From Cymodocea nodosa (Eukaryota > Streptophyta > Magnoliopsida > Alismatales > Cymodoceaceae), in the NCBI GenBank assembly GCA_036874045.1, contig JAZBRI010000010.1, forward strand, positions 2,686,001 to 2,750,000: a stretch of DNA of 64,000 nucleotides, written 5' to 3'. Positions within the stretch are counted from its first letter, which is position 1; every line of letters begins with the position of its first letter. Below, one piece after another: positions 45,668 to 57,303 of this stretch. A program made the translations under genes and the position numbers. A model generated the notes under the pieces. The model was not told the DNA's origin. It saw only the letters and a program-made list of their open reading frames with translations, and did not search any database.

Positions 45668-47747
45668 ATGTCAGGACGGGGTAGAATGACCAAAGTGTAG
45701 AAAAGAGAGCTAGAACTTCAAAAAATGCAGAATGAAATCAACGACATCTATTCAACGTACACTTTTTCAAATGAAATACTGCATGAAATAAGAAAAGTTG
45801 TTCAAGATGAGAAAAATTTCTGTTGGAAATTTATTCGAAATTATGTTGAAACACAGTTTAGACTAAAATAGACTGAACTTTCCGCATTGCATATATGGAA
45901 AAGAAATTTACAACCTAACTCTGCGGTTGTAAGTTCTAGACATGTACCAAAGACATCGGTACAGTCTATCACTTATTATGGAAAGAAGTGGGGACCAATG
46001 ATCGAAAATGCAAACAGGGAATTACAATCCTTGTATTCCCAACATTATTTTCCCCCAACTGTTTTAGATGATATTAAATAGTATATCGATGAACAGAAAA
46101 CTGCCATTAGCAAAATGGGCCTTCGAAATGAAGGACAAAGAGTTTATCAACTCAAAATGGCAGAGGTGGAGAGCTTAAAACTCTATATTCCATTATTACC
46201 ACCTAAACATCATGGTGAAGGACCATCAAGACAACAGGTGCCTTTAACAGGAGAAATTAAGACAGTTTTAGAACCTCCTGAACAACCTGAAACACTGCAG
46301 ACATATAGTCGGACAAAGAAAAAGACAATTGAATATTTTGAACTAACTATAGGTGTACAAGGAATATTGCAGCAAAAAGAAGAATCAGTGAAAAATGGAA
46401 ACTATGCTCCATTGCAGAAGCTGGACAGACATTTTTGTCAGGAATCCCAGCAGATGTGACAAATATTGGCATACAAGCATATACTCTAAGGTATTGTGTC
46501 ACATTAGTGCATAATATATCTTTTAATACAATGGACAGTTTTTCACACAATACTACTAGCACACTTTCTTTTCCTATGGCAAGTGAGAATGTAGGAAATT
46601 TTGATGATATATATACAGATGATATCAAATTTGATGATATTATTGATGACATAGACATTGAGTCTATGAATTTTGAAGACATTTCATCTGAAGAGGAATG
46701 TATAGATATTCTTCCTCTTATTGTATCTCGAACAGAGACTTTTGAATTTTGGTACAGTTGCTTATACTACACTTTATATGTATGGTTATGTCTGTTACAA
46801 TATATTGTATACTTGCTGATAAATGTATATAATCAATAACATATACAGTTACAAATAGAATATGATACTACCAATGTCTTACATATACAAATTTCAGAAA
46901 TACAAGATGATTCTATTCCACAGACAGATATAGAACATTCTTTCATATAGAGACAGTTGTATAGATCACATATAGATATACAGGTTGCTGATATACAGAT
47001 TGTTACAGAGACTGTTGCTACTGAAATGTTTCCAAAAGAACAAACAGAAGAAATTCAACAGATTGTTGATACGACAATAACAGATATTTCAGACATTTAT
47101 ACTAGTTCTGATAGAAATTCCACTAGTTCTAAAAGATCTAACAATATAGATGCTGCTGATAATATTGAAACAAGTCCTAGATCAGAACATTATGATAGGA
47201 AAATACCTAATCCTGAATAGAGTTTAGATGCAAATACTCTATTATGGTTCAGAAATAATTCTTGTTATGACAAATTTCAGACATATAAAACTTTTATAGT
47301 TTTATATTCAAGACCAATTAAGTTTGAAGAGATGGCACACATACGTGAGCTATTTGAATTTCAAGGCTTGTTGACTCTACTTCCACAACAGCCAGACCAT
47401 CTTGCTATACCCGAACTTCTCAGTTGTTTTTACTCAAACTTAATAATGGAAGAAGGTATTCCTATTTCTATTATACAAGAAAATGACATATATTTAACTC
47501 CAGATTTACTTCATCAAGTACTTGGTCTGAAAAATGAAGGAGTTAAATTATCAGAAAGAAAACAGGTTTATCGATTGGGATGGGACATTACAGGTTTAGC
47601 CAAAGATCCAACTACCAACAAACCATTGAAATTACTAAATGACTTAAATGGCCAAGCACGTTTTATTGCAAAAATATTGTATGCTACATTGTTACAAGGT
47701 TTGGTCATAGGGCAGAAGTTGGCAGATGTTGTCTTTATGCTACATAC
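45668..47747 (+). pseudogene. SirA copy 1 accessory ORF, 5' part, cut by nested SirB
   Basis: The ATG at 45668 gives MSGRGRMTK, then TAG. The frame continues with helical segments (ELQKMQNEINDIYSTYTF, NRELQSLYSQHYFPPTVLDD, ISKMGLRNEGQRVYQLKMAE) that align loosely with the SirB N-terminus. After a frameshift near 46430 it is Asp/Glu/Thr-rich and low-complexity, with stops at about 46837, 46950 and 47218. The conserved core starts near 47320: RELFEFQGLLTLLPQ, LSCFYSNLIMEEG, LLHQVLGLKNEG, LLNDLNGQARFIAKILY. The nested SirB enters at 47748, just before the block equal to NRIQINW. No signal peptide; one hydrophobic stretch near 46745-46830 is in a region with no counterpart and is not counted as a membrane anchor. 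Confidence 0.75.
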
Positions 47748-49457
47748 TGTAGGATCGTATGGCTACACAAGAGGGGGGTGAATTGTGTATTTTTAATATT
47801 TTTTGAAATATAATTGAAACTTTAAAACTCAAAAACAAGTTAAGACATTGTTTTCATAAAATCATTTTTATTCAAGGTTTCAATTACAATATACAATTCA
47901 ATTCTCCTCAGAAATTGTAGATGCAATTATATTTCGATACCATGTTTCATCTATACAATTTCATAATTACAAACAGAGAAAACTAATTTACGGAATTTAA
48001 AACATTTCTCCCTATTTGTGATCTTTCTTCTTTTATTCTTCTTTCTTCTTCAACAATTCTTCAGTGATGAATATCTTGTCTTTTTATGCTTCACCGAATT
48101 TGCTTTCTTCTGATACTTCAAATCTTCAGTGACGAAAATCTTACCTTTTTATGCTTCACTGAATTTTCTTCCACTTAAGAGATTTTTCCCGAAGAGGTGT
48201 TTTTGATCCCTGAAAAAGATTTTTCTTTTGGTGTGCAGGGATGGATTGATCCTTGAAAAGATTTTTCGTTTTGTGTGCAAGGATGGATTGATCAACGAGA
48301 ATTCTATGCCTTTTATAATGTATCTTCATTTCATGCATATCCTTAATGTTTAACCACTACCAGTTTTCCACTTCTCCACGTCTTTTCTTTTTCCTTCATC
48401 GAAACACACATGTTCTAACCCACGTTTATATTTCGAATTTTCTTTAATCATTAGTCCTAGATCTCTAAAAAATTTCCTGCAAAATAAACTTTCTCGTCCA
48501 AAAATTTTTCATTAGTGTAATAAGAAGTCGTTACTTTAATGTTAACTAAACAAGTAACACAAGTATATATATATAACTTAACATTTTTAACTTAATGAGT
48601 TCACCATGTGCCATTTCACGTGACAAGTACTGTAGCTAACTCAACGAACTAAGTCTGTGGTGTTATGCTAACTCAACGAACCAGCTTAACCTTTCTTTCG
48701 GAAGGTTAAACGATAACTCACCGAAAACAGTTTAAGTTTCGGATAGTTATAGATGTAAGTCACCGAAAAACTCTTTATATTATAAAACTAGTGAGACACG
48801 TGTCAAGACCTGAAAATGACTTAAGTTACCTTTCGGATAGTTATGACTATAAGTCTCCGAAAGAAACTTTAACTCACTGATTCAGTAATAAACAAATGTT
48901 CTTATAATAAGAATTTTACCATGTGCAAAAAAAACAACTTAAGTTTATAACGCTAACCTAACGCGTTGCCTTAGTGTTCAATATAGCAACTCAACGCGTT
49001 TAGTTATGTTAACTTAATGAGTTAAACATGTGCACCTCACGTGATACAATATAACATTCGTAACTTATAATTTCACCACGTGTATAACACTAACTTAACG
49101 AGTTCGTCTCTTCTTTTACTCACTAACTTAACGAGTTATCACGTGACCTCTATACAAACAAAACTCTAACTTAACGAGTTGTCTAAACGTGCACTGTTCA
49201 TGATATAGAAGATATAACATTAAAACATATCATGCTTTTCAATAAAAACACACGTTAACTTATTGTTTAGCTAAATGAGAAATTAATGCAACGAAACGAC
49301 TAGTTATTAACTTCAGATCCAATACAGACAAATATTTATATCATTAAGCTTTTTCTGTATTAATTGATGATTTTAATTTCTTTTCACAAGCAATAGTAAT
49401 TGAGCAAATATGATTATTTTCATTCAACACACAACATCAAAACAAAAATACTCAACA
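47748..49457 (-). repeat. SirB copy 2 3' LTR
   Basis: 1710 bp, on the minus strand TGTTGAGTATTTTTG to CGATCCTACA. It is 47 bp shorter than its partner; the difference falls at 49140-49145, where one TAACTTAACGAGTT...CACGTGACCT unit is missing. The segment 48691-48896 holds CGGAAGGTTA/CGGATAGTTA modules that SirB copy 1 lacks. Confidence 0.95.
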
Positions 49458-49959
49458 ATCTCCCCCTTTTTGATGATGACAAAACCATATTAAATCAATT
49501 ATGAAATATGTTTAACTCAACAAAGCACCTTCGTTGGGTTAACTTTTAATTCAACAAACTTGTTTGTTGACTTAAGTTTACTTAAGCTTATTTCTATTGT
49601 TTGTGTAAATTTTACATCTTAGAACTAAAACTCTCAGATGTCAATAATTATATAAGTATCAGTTTTCTAATTATCATCTGTCAGATTATAATAACCATTT
49701 AAATAGCACCTCTTTTTATAATATATATATGCAATTAAGATCATAATCATTTTTTTTATAATATTTCTCCCCCTTTTTGTCATTAATCAAAAAAATAATT
49801 ACAGAGAATATATATATATATATATAAGAGAATTACAACAACGATTTCTGTAAACAAGAATAATAATTGAACACATTTACAGAAAAATGTATTGTTCATT
49901 GAATCAAACAAGTAATACAAACATTACATTTTGTATTTTGATACAAACAAAAACAGTTA
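49458..49959 (-). other. SirB copy 2 3' untranslated region with two purine tracts
   Basis: On the minus strand AAAAAGGGGGAGA occurs at 49766-49778 and again at 49460-49471 against the LTR. A TA repeat lies at 49808-49826. No gene. Confidence 0.85.
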
Positions 49960-52250
49960 TCAACCCCTCCTAAGTATATCACTTATAGCATTACATATTT
50001 TATCTCCTAGATGCCTAATATCATTTCTGATGTCGTTAAGCACTACATCTAAGTCAGGAGGTAACTGGGTTTGCTGTTCTGCTTGAACTGAATAACTTTG
50101 TTGTTGTTGTTGTATATGGTCTGTATCAGGTTGTTGTTGTTATCGTTGAGGTTTATGCATGGCCTGGAATTTTTGCAAATCTTTGACACTAAATGCTCTC
50201 ATGCCTTTAGTTTTAAAGGGCCAGTCGGATAAAGTCAATTGGCTTGCAAGGATTCTACATACAGCATCACCATAAAATAACTTTGAACTCATATGCTGTA
50301 GTTGAGACATAAAAACATCAAACCAATTTATTTGAATTCTATTCAGCAGGCTATAAGTTGCATATAAACAGCTTCTGTTGACTTCCAAATCGTCTCCAGC
50401 TCTCTGAAATAAATTTGCATGCAATATATTAGCAATAAATCTTGCCTCTGCATTCAGATTTTCCATTAATCTCATTTTAGAATATACATCTGGAATTTTT
50501 GTTAAAGACTGAATGTTCCATTCTAGTTGTCTTATAATGTCAAATCTGTTGGTAACAACAACACCTTCATTCTTTAATCCTAAAACTTCAAAAATTAACT
50601 CAGGAGACAATATAAACTCCTATTCATTTATTTGAGTTTTCAGAAAATTTCCATTCTTATCCAGATTGCTATAAAAAGCTGCAATAAGCTCTGTGTATTG
50701 CTTCCATTTCGTTCCTACTGGCAAGAATTTAATGAGGCCTTGAAACTCAGACAGATCTCTTATTTCCATCAAATTTCTGAATTTTATTGGACGAGCATGT
50801 AGAATCTGACATGTAATTAGATTATTGTATTTCTGCAATGCTTCTTTAGATCTAAAATGAATTGCATTACCTTGAATGTTTAATATTGTACACAAAGAAG
50901 GTGATACCTGAAGCCATGATTCAGAGTTTAATTCATCTTCAGGAACCTCTTCTTTAAAATGAATGTCATGTTGTTCCTCTTCTAAAATATTATCTTGAAG
51001 CTGCTCAAGTAAGCTTGATTCTTCAGCTTCAACAGTGTTAGGAACATTGTCAATATGCTCAACATTCATCTATTCAGTCTCTATAGAATGTTCAGAGTTC
51101 AATTTTTCCATAAATTCTACAGCTGGTGTATCTGTCTGTAATTGTTCATTTTGTTCAATAGATAATTTCATTGATTCATGTTGTGAATTCTCAAACTCTG
51201 CTTCTATAGATTCTGTAGAAGGCTGGTTAACTTTTAGCTCTTCTAGAGTCTTAACAATTTCAATATTTACTACTTTAGACAATTCAGCCTTTGAATTAGT
51301 TACTACTTCAACATTGTCAATTATATTTGCAATAACTTGTTCAATGTCAAGTGCCTGATGCTCTGATTTGTCAATTTCTACATCATCAGGACTTGTACTA
51401 ATAGAAAAACTTGAGCTCATATTTGACTTGGATTTCTTCTCAAGTTTTCTAGCAAGGGAAAATAAAGTCTCATTATCTTCATCAGTTTCGGTGTGTTTGG
51501 AACTGATGAGTTTATCAGATGCACAATAAGGTACAATGTCTAGACATACATTGTCCTTTGGAAATAAATTTTCATCTGATTTTCCTTTTTCAATAGACTT
51601 TGTTTCCTTAGACATAATTTTTCTTACTTTCCTTCTTCTATAACATTTTTGTTTCTCCTTTTCAAGTATTGCTGTTTTCTTTTCAAATTGCTCCATAAAA
51701 GTTTTCTACTTTAATTCTTCTAAGGCACTTTCTATTGCAACGGCCTTTTGAAGACTATCAACTTTTGTTTTTTCTATAGCAATATCTGATTCTACTTGTT
51801 TTGAATATAAAGGAGTAGGGATAGCTGATTCATGCTCTTCCTCAAATGCATGTAGTCTTGTACCGTTTATAGGAGTTTGAGGAGTTCTATTTGATGAACC
51901 TACACCTTTTTCCAAATATTTTGCATATTGTTCCAAAAATGCAATCTTAGCACATTTCATTCTGTATTCTCTATCAAATTTACTACGAATACCCATGTAT
52001 GTAATATTTGCATTAGTATGTTGAAGTTCTTGTCTAACTTCATCTAATATATCCTAAGGAAAGAAGTAATCTCTATAAAGTTCTGCTAACCTTTTGTCCA
52101 CTCGAAATATTTTCTTGAACCAAGTACGTGGAACTTCATCATTCTCTATTTCTTTTCCTTTTGCATCTCTTCTGCTTTTGCCTTTTCCTCTGCCACGACC
52201 TTTTTAGAACTTGGAGACCACCGTCGCAAGTTGTAACAGCAACAAGCGGG
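49960..52250 (-). pseudogene. SirB copy 2 accessory ORF (best preserved)
   Basis: On the minus strand the N-terminus reads a basic RGRGKGKSRRDAKGK, then WFKKIFRVDKRLAELYRDYF and KFDREYRMKCAKIAFLEQYA. After TAG at 51706-51708 an in-frame ATG (51696) opens 208 codons of charged, Ser/Glu-rich, low-complexity sequence; this stop also exists in SirB copy 1. After a further stop at 51070 come 149 codons with ILHARPIKFRNLMEIRDL, EFQGLIKFLP and FYSNLDKNG, and after 50611 another 156 with LSPELIFEVLGLKNEGV, LNAEARFIANILHANLFQ, NRIQINWFDVFMSQL, SKLFYGDAV and RAFSVKDLQKFQAMH. A Gln-rich tail ends at 49960-49962. No membrane segment or signal peptide. Role unknown. Confidence 0.8.
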
Positions 52251-53810
52251 AAAGATTTTCTTGACAAAGTTTACAAATAACCTAAGTGCCCGTGTAATAA
52301 GTGTTTAAATAGGGTTTTTAGGCGTATAACTCAATGTGAAGAGAAGTCGGGTTTAGAAATTAAATAAATATTGAATAAAGTTTATTCAATCAAGGTACCT
52401 GAAATATTCAAGTATAACTCGTTGAGTTGACTAACCTAACTAGTAAAATGCTGTCTAGAGGCAGTTTTACATGTTACCTTATCTAACATAACGTCTAGTT
52501 AGTACACTTAAAACAATTTTCAAATGCTTCTAACTGAAAGGTTCCGAAAACAACATACAAACTAAACTTAACATTATCTTGAGAACATTGTAAACTATTT
52601 GATCATTTTGTCCTTTGAATCTAAAATAGTTTATTTGTCTTTGTAAATTATTTCATCAAGATTTTAAGAGGACAGTAATTTAGATTAACTAAGATTTGTA
52701 TTCTAAATTATATTAATCTATTTTCGACAATGTTAATCCTCCCCCTACAAATATACTTCAAATATATTCAATCAAAATACAAAATATACTTGTAGTGACA
52801 ATAGATGTTAAGTACAATTATACTTTTAAATTTTCTTTTCAGAAACTTTCGTTATCCTGACATCATCAAAAATGATTTCCAGAATCAATTCCTACTGTAT
52901 ATGAATCAAAACACAACTTTGAACTCAATGTGAGTAATTCAAGGAGAATAAGAGAATGTATCTCAAATAAACATTTTTAAAAGTACTAATGTTGATTCAA
53001 TAAATCAGTAGTCATATTGGTAGAAACTATATGCAATTCAAAGATATCTGTAATTAATGAAACAACTTCTTCTTTTCAAGACAGTAAATATTGATAATTT
53101 TCTTTAAAAGTTAGTTTAAAAAGCTTGAATCATACAAGAGCTTTCTAATGTTCCCATGTAATAAGCTTTTAGTCAACAATCCTAGATCTGATCAGGACCT
53201 TAGGTTGCCAGATTTAAAGAATCATTTTTCAGGACAACAATCCTTACATACCTATCTGCTCAAGTATAAAAGGCTTGTGATCAAACTGATCAATAAACTC
53301 TCAAAGATTTTCACTTTGTAAGCACTTTTCATTTTAAGCACAGTATATATGTATTCCATTAATACAGATGCAATAAAACACAAATCTCATACAATTTTTA
53401 CTTCTATGATTGTACTGAGTATATGAATCAGTTTCAATAAGCTTATACTTTTGATTAACAATTTAAGATGAGTTACATATAACTTATTCTACAAGTTAAA
53501 TCAATTAAGTCAAATTTATGCATGATCATATGCATTTTCCTTGATTCAAAGAAAACATTTAATCAAAATTTCAGAATGTTAGAAGTATTTAATGTTTTTC
53601 ATTTACACTTCCACTTAAAATTGTAAAAACCATTAAAATTGATAAACTACTTTAAAATCAATAAGATACTACCATGATTTTACAATAAATACATAGTATC
53701 TTAAGCAGCAATTTAGATATTATTTTAGATATTTATAATAAGTATATAATATCTATGAGGTGAACAGCATCATCAATAATATTTATCTTTTTATGTGGAG
53801 TTTAAGCATT
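52251..53810 (-). other. SirB copy 2 spacer between pol and accessory ORF
   Basis: About 1.55 kb, no gene. Its part 52640-53750 aligns by eye with the AthD 3' region at 27000-28000 and 32500-33500 in the same orientation: shared blocks include TTGAATCATACAAGAGCTTT and CAATCCTTACATACCTATCT. A CTCCCCC run sits near 52740. This block is absent from SirB copy 1 because of its pol deletion. Confidence 0.7.
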
Positions 53811-54880
53811 TTACACATCACATAGCCTACAAATTCCGAAATTTAATCTAATGTTGTAGAATGTATTTTCGTCTAGAGGTTTTGTAAATATATCAGCTAA
53901 TTGATTTTTACTAGACACAAATTCTAATTTAATTTTTCTTTTAATTACGTTATCTCTTAGAAAATGATGTCTAACCTCTATATGTTTTGCTCTTGAATGT
54001 AATACAGGATTTTTGGAAAGATTTATTGCAGAAATACTGTCACAATAAATCTGAGTTGTATCATAAGATAATCCAAAATGTTCTAAAGTTTGCCTTATCT
54101 ACAGAATCTGAGTGCAACATAGTGTAGCAGCAATATATTCAGCTTCTGTAGTAGAAAGTGCTATATAGTTTTGCTTTTTACTAAACCATGACACCAAATT
54201 ATTTCCCAATAATTGACATGTGTCATTGGTACTCTTTCTATCAGATTTAGATCCTGCATAATCAGCATCAGTATATCCTATAAGATCTATTGAACTATCC
54301 TTAGAATAATACAGTCCGAAATTTTTAGTTCCTTATATATATCTAAATATTCTTTTAACTGCAATTAAGTGTGATTCCTTAGGATTAGATTGAAATCTAG
54401 CACAAACACACACAACAAACATAATATCAGGTCTACTAGTAGTCAAATAAAGTAAAGAACCAATCATACTTCTGTATTTTCTTTGATCTATAGATTTTCC
54501 TATGTCATCAATTTCTAACTTTAAAGTAGTACTCATAAGAGTTCCTCGAATCCTTATATCATTAAAATTAAATTTCTTAAGCATTTCATCTGCATATTTT
54601 TCCTGATTTAAAAATATACCTTAAATTAAATCCTAGGTTTTCTACATATAGTACATTCAAAATAACACAAGTAGAAGTTATTTGAACATCGCCCATACCT
54701 ATGATTTTATCTTTGCTTTTGTTTCCAAATGTTACACTTCCTTTCATGGTATTTGTAAAATTTTATAATAGACTTTTTTGTTCGGTCATGTGACTTGATG
54801 CTCCACTATCCAAGATCCATTTTGATGTTGCTGCAACACAAATTAAGAAAAACTTTTTCTTGGTACCCAATGTTGTTGAG
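53811..54880 (-). pseudogene. pol: SirB copy 2 pol remnant: protease start fused to reverse transcriptase end and RNase H
   Basis: On the minus strand WILDSGASSHMTEQKSLL (protease active site, about 54790-54840) runs to VENLGF, then at about 54621-54628 joins IFLNQEKYADEMLKKF, which belongs to the C-terminal reverse transcriptase. About 2.1 kb (rest of protease, integrase, palm with YVDD) is gone relative to SirA, with TTAA-type microhomology at the joint. RNase H follows nearly complete: SRPDIMFVVCVCARFQSNP, GYTDADYAGS, STTEAEYIAAA, CDSISAINLSKN, SRAKHIEVRHHFLRD, ending GICRLCDV at 53811-53813. Stops occur near 54333 and 54095. Confidence 0.9.
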
Positions 54881-57103
54881 GACCAAGTTCATTAAACGCA
54901 TATTTCTTCTTTTTGTTTAAAAATAGTTTAACATTATCAGTTATATTCTTATTAGTTGTAAGTACTATTGACTTATCATTAGCTTCATACTCACATATAG
55001 CATTATTGCTTTTACAATCATTCTTTTTGTTTTCAGATGTAGTATAATCAAGACCAAACAGATTTTTATCAGATGTTAATTTATTTTAGTCATGCTCATA
55101 CATTTCAGTAAGTTCATACGAAGATTTTGTACTTGTATTAACACTTTCTGTACATACAAAATCTTTTTCTACACAAGAATTTTTTGTTTTATCACATGCA
55201 GAATGAGTAAATGGTCTAATACCAATGTATTGAATTACATGCTCAGGTTTCTGAATTTTCAATTTACTACAATTGTTTGAAATTTTAGAAACATTAGAAA
55301 CTGAATTTCCAAAACAAGAAACAAGATTTTTAGAAACATTTATAGTCATGTTAGAAGTACAATTTGACAAATCACATTGATTTATATTATTACTGCATGA
55401 TTCATCCCTTGAAGTACCTACTTCTACATATTTATTACCTTGTTCATAATAAAAGGAATTTTAGTCTTAGATTTACTTGAACTGCAACTAATAAATCCTT
55501 TATTGGCTTGAGATTCAGGATATTCAGGATAATCAAATCCTAAGCCAAATTTATAAGACACCGTAGGGGTACTAGTTAGTTTGTCTAACTTAGTTTGACT
55601 TAAATTCCATTTCTCAATTGTAGAATTTAAATCTTGCTCTCTCAGTTTTAATTTATCTATCTCTAATTCAAGTTCATTTATATTGTTTCTCAACATTTCA
55701 TTTTCAGATTATATCTTTAATTTTTCAGCATTTATATTCTGTATTTGTTCATGCAAGATACATTCATTAAATCTAAATTTTTGCAAATCTCTAGCATGAT
55801 TTTCATTATTACATTTAAACTTTTCTAAAGTAGTAGACAGGAAACAATTTTCTTCTTCCATAATGGATGAAGATTTTCTAATATTCTTATTTTCTAGTTT
55901 ACATACTTTAAGTTTTTGTAATAATGAATGATAAGCACATAATAATTCATTAAAGTTGAAATCTGCATGACTTTCAGGATCAGATATTACCTCAGACTCA
56001 TCTGCCATGAAGCACACATGAGCAACGTCTTCTAACTCTTGTTCTCCTTCTGAATGTGAAGATTTTGATGTTGATTCCTCAGATTTAGACTCTTCAGACG
56101 TGTCATCCCAAGTGGCCTTCAAAGCTTTTTTCTTGTAAAACTTTTTCTGAGTTTTCTGAGATGTCTTCTTCTGATTTGTCCTACTTTGCTTTCCATTTTT
56201 CCTCATAGGACAATCTAGAGAAAGATGTCTAGGTTTCTTATAGTTGTAACATACATACTTTCTAGATGAAGAATTCTTGTCATTTAGTGATTTTGACGTT
56301 AAGGAGGGTTTATCATTTTTGTTCCTTTGCTATTTCCTAGCTTTCCATGCTTTCTTGAATTTCTTAGTCAGCAAAATCAAATCCTCGTCAGAATCAGTAG
56401 ATATATCAGAATCTAAATTAATTTCGAAGGCTATTTCTTTCTTCATTTTTAGTTTGTTGTGACCTAATGATTCATTTAATTGAACTTCATAAGCTGTTAA
56501 ATTTCCTATAAGTTCATTCATAGTATAAACATTTAAATCTCGTGATTCCTCAATTGATGTTACTTTCTGAGACCATTTAGAACTTAGGGATCTGAGAATT
56601 TTCCTCACCAAATCCTTCTGTTCAAAATTCTTTCCTAAACATTTTAAAGAGTTTATGATATCAAGAAATCTGGAAAACATCTCAGAAATATTTTCGTCTT
56701 CATGCATCTTAAAGAGTTCATAATTATGAATGAACATGTTTATTTTTGTCTCTTTAACTTGAGAAGTACCTTCATGTGAAACTTCTAATGCATGCCACAC
56801 CTCAGAAGCAGATTTATATGCCAACACTTTGCTAAACTGTTCATAACTCAATGCACAAAATAAAATATTTAAGCCCTTAGCTTTTAGAGTTTCATTTTCT
56901 TTTTCAATAATTGTCTAAGTATTATAAGGAGTAGTTAACGGAGTATATGGTTTAGAAATCATGAACCACAATTTATGATCTATACTTTGAAGAAAAACAA
57001 TCATCCTATATTTCCAATATTCAAAATGTATTCCATCAAATAAAGGAGGACGATTAAGATTTTGGCCTTCATATAAAGAAAAATTACCATTTCCAGTATC
57101 CAT
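54881..57103 (-). pseudogene. gag: SirB copy 2 gag with damaged zinc knuckle
   Basis: The minus-strand ATG at 57103 starts MDTGNGNFSLYEG. UBN2-like domain: FEYWKYRMIVFLQSIDH, CALSYEQFSKVLAY, VWHALEVSHEG, NYELFKMHEDEN. Long open stretches: 173 codons (56330-56851) and 165 codons (55709-56206). The knuckle at 56210-56251 reads CYNYKKPRHLSLDC: the second Cys is Tyr (TGT to TAT) and the Gly is Arg, so zinc binding is lost; SirB copy 1 keeps both. A coiled-coil C-terminal part follows (ENKNIRKSSSIMEEENCFL, INELELEIDKLKLREQDL). Before protease the typical GPQQHWVPRK is seen near 54865-54895. A few stops make it a pseudogene. Confidence 0.9.
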
Positions 57104-57289
57104 TTTACCTTAGATTTTTCAACCTATTTGATTTTAAATAGTCTAAAAACTTTAAAACAACTTGAACCTTAAATCAAGAAAGTTAAACGTATGCTCAGAT
57201 ATTAATTTCTATTTAAAAACAAGGAAGGTAGAATAAGCAATGATATTAAATAAGTTGGTATCGATTTTATATCAAAGATTATTAACAAA

Positions 57290-57301
57290 GCTCTAATACC
57301 A
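57290..57301 (-). other. Primer binding site of SirB copy 2
   Basis: On the minus strand TGGTATTAGAGC lies two bases after the LTR; one change from the initiator tRNA-Met site TGGTATCAGAGC. Confidence 0.9.
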
Positions 57302-57303
57302 CG

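Noticed and set aside
45668-47747. Accessory ORF as a retroviral-type envelope protein
   Set aside because: No signal peptide, no consistent transmembrane segment and no glycosylated ectodomain pattern in any of the five versions; position after pol alone is not enough.
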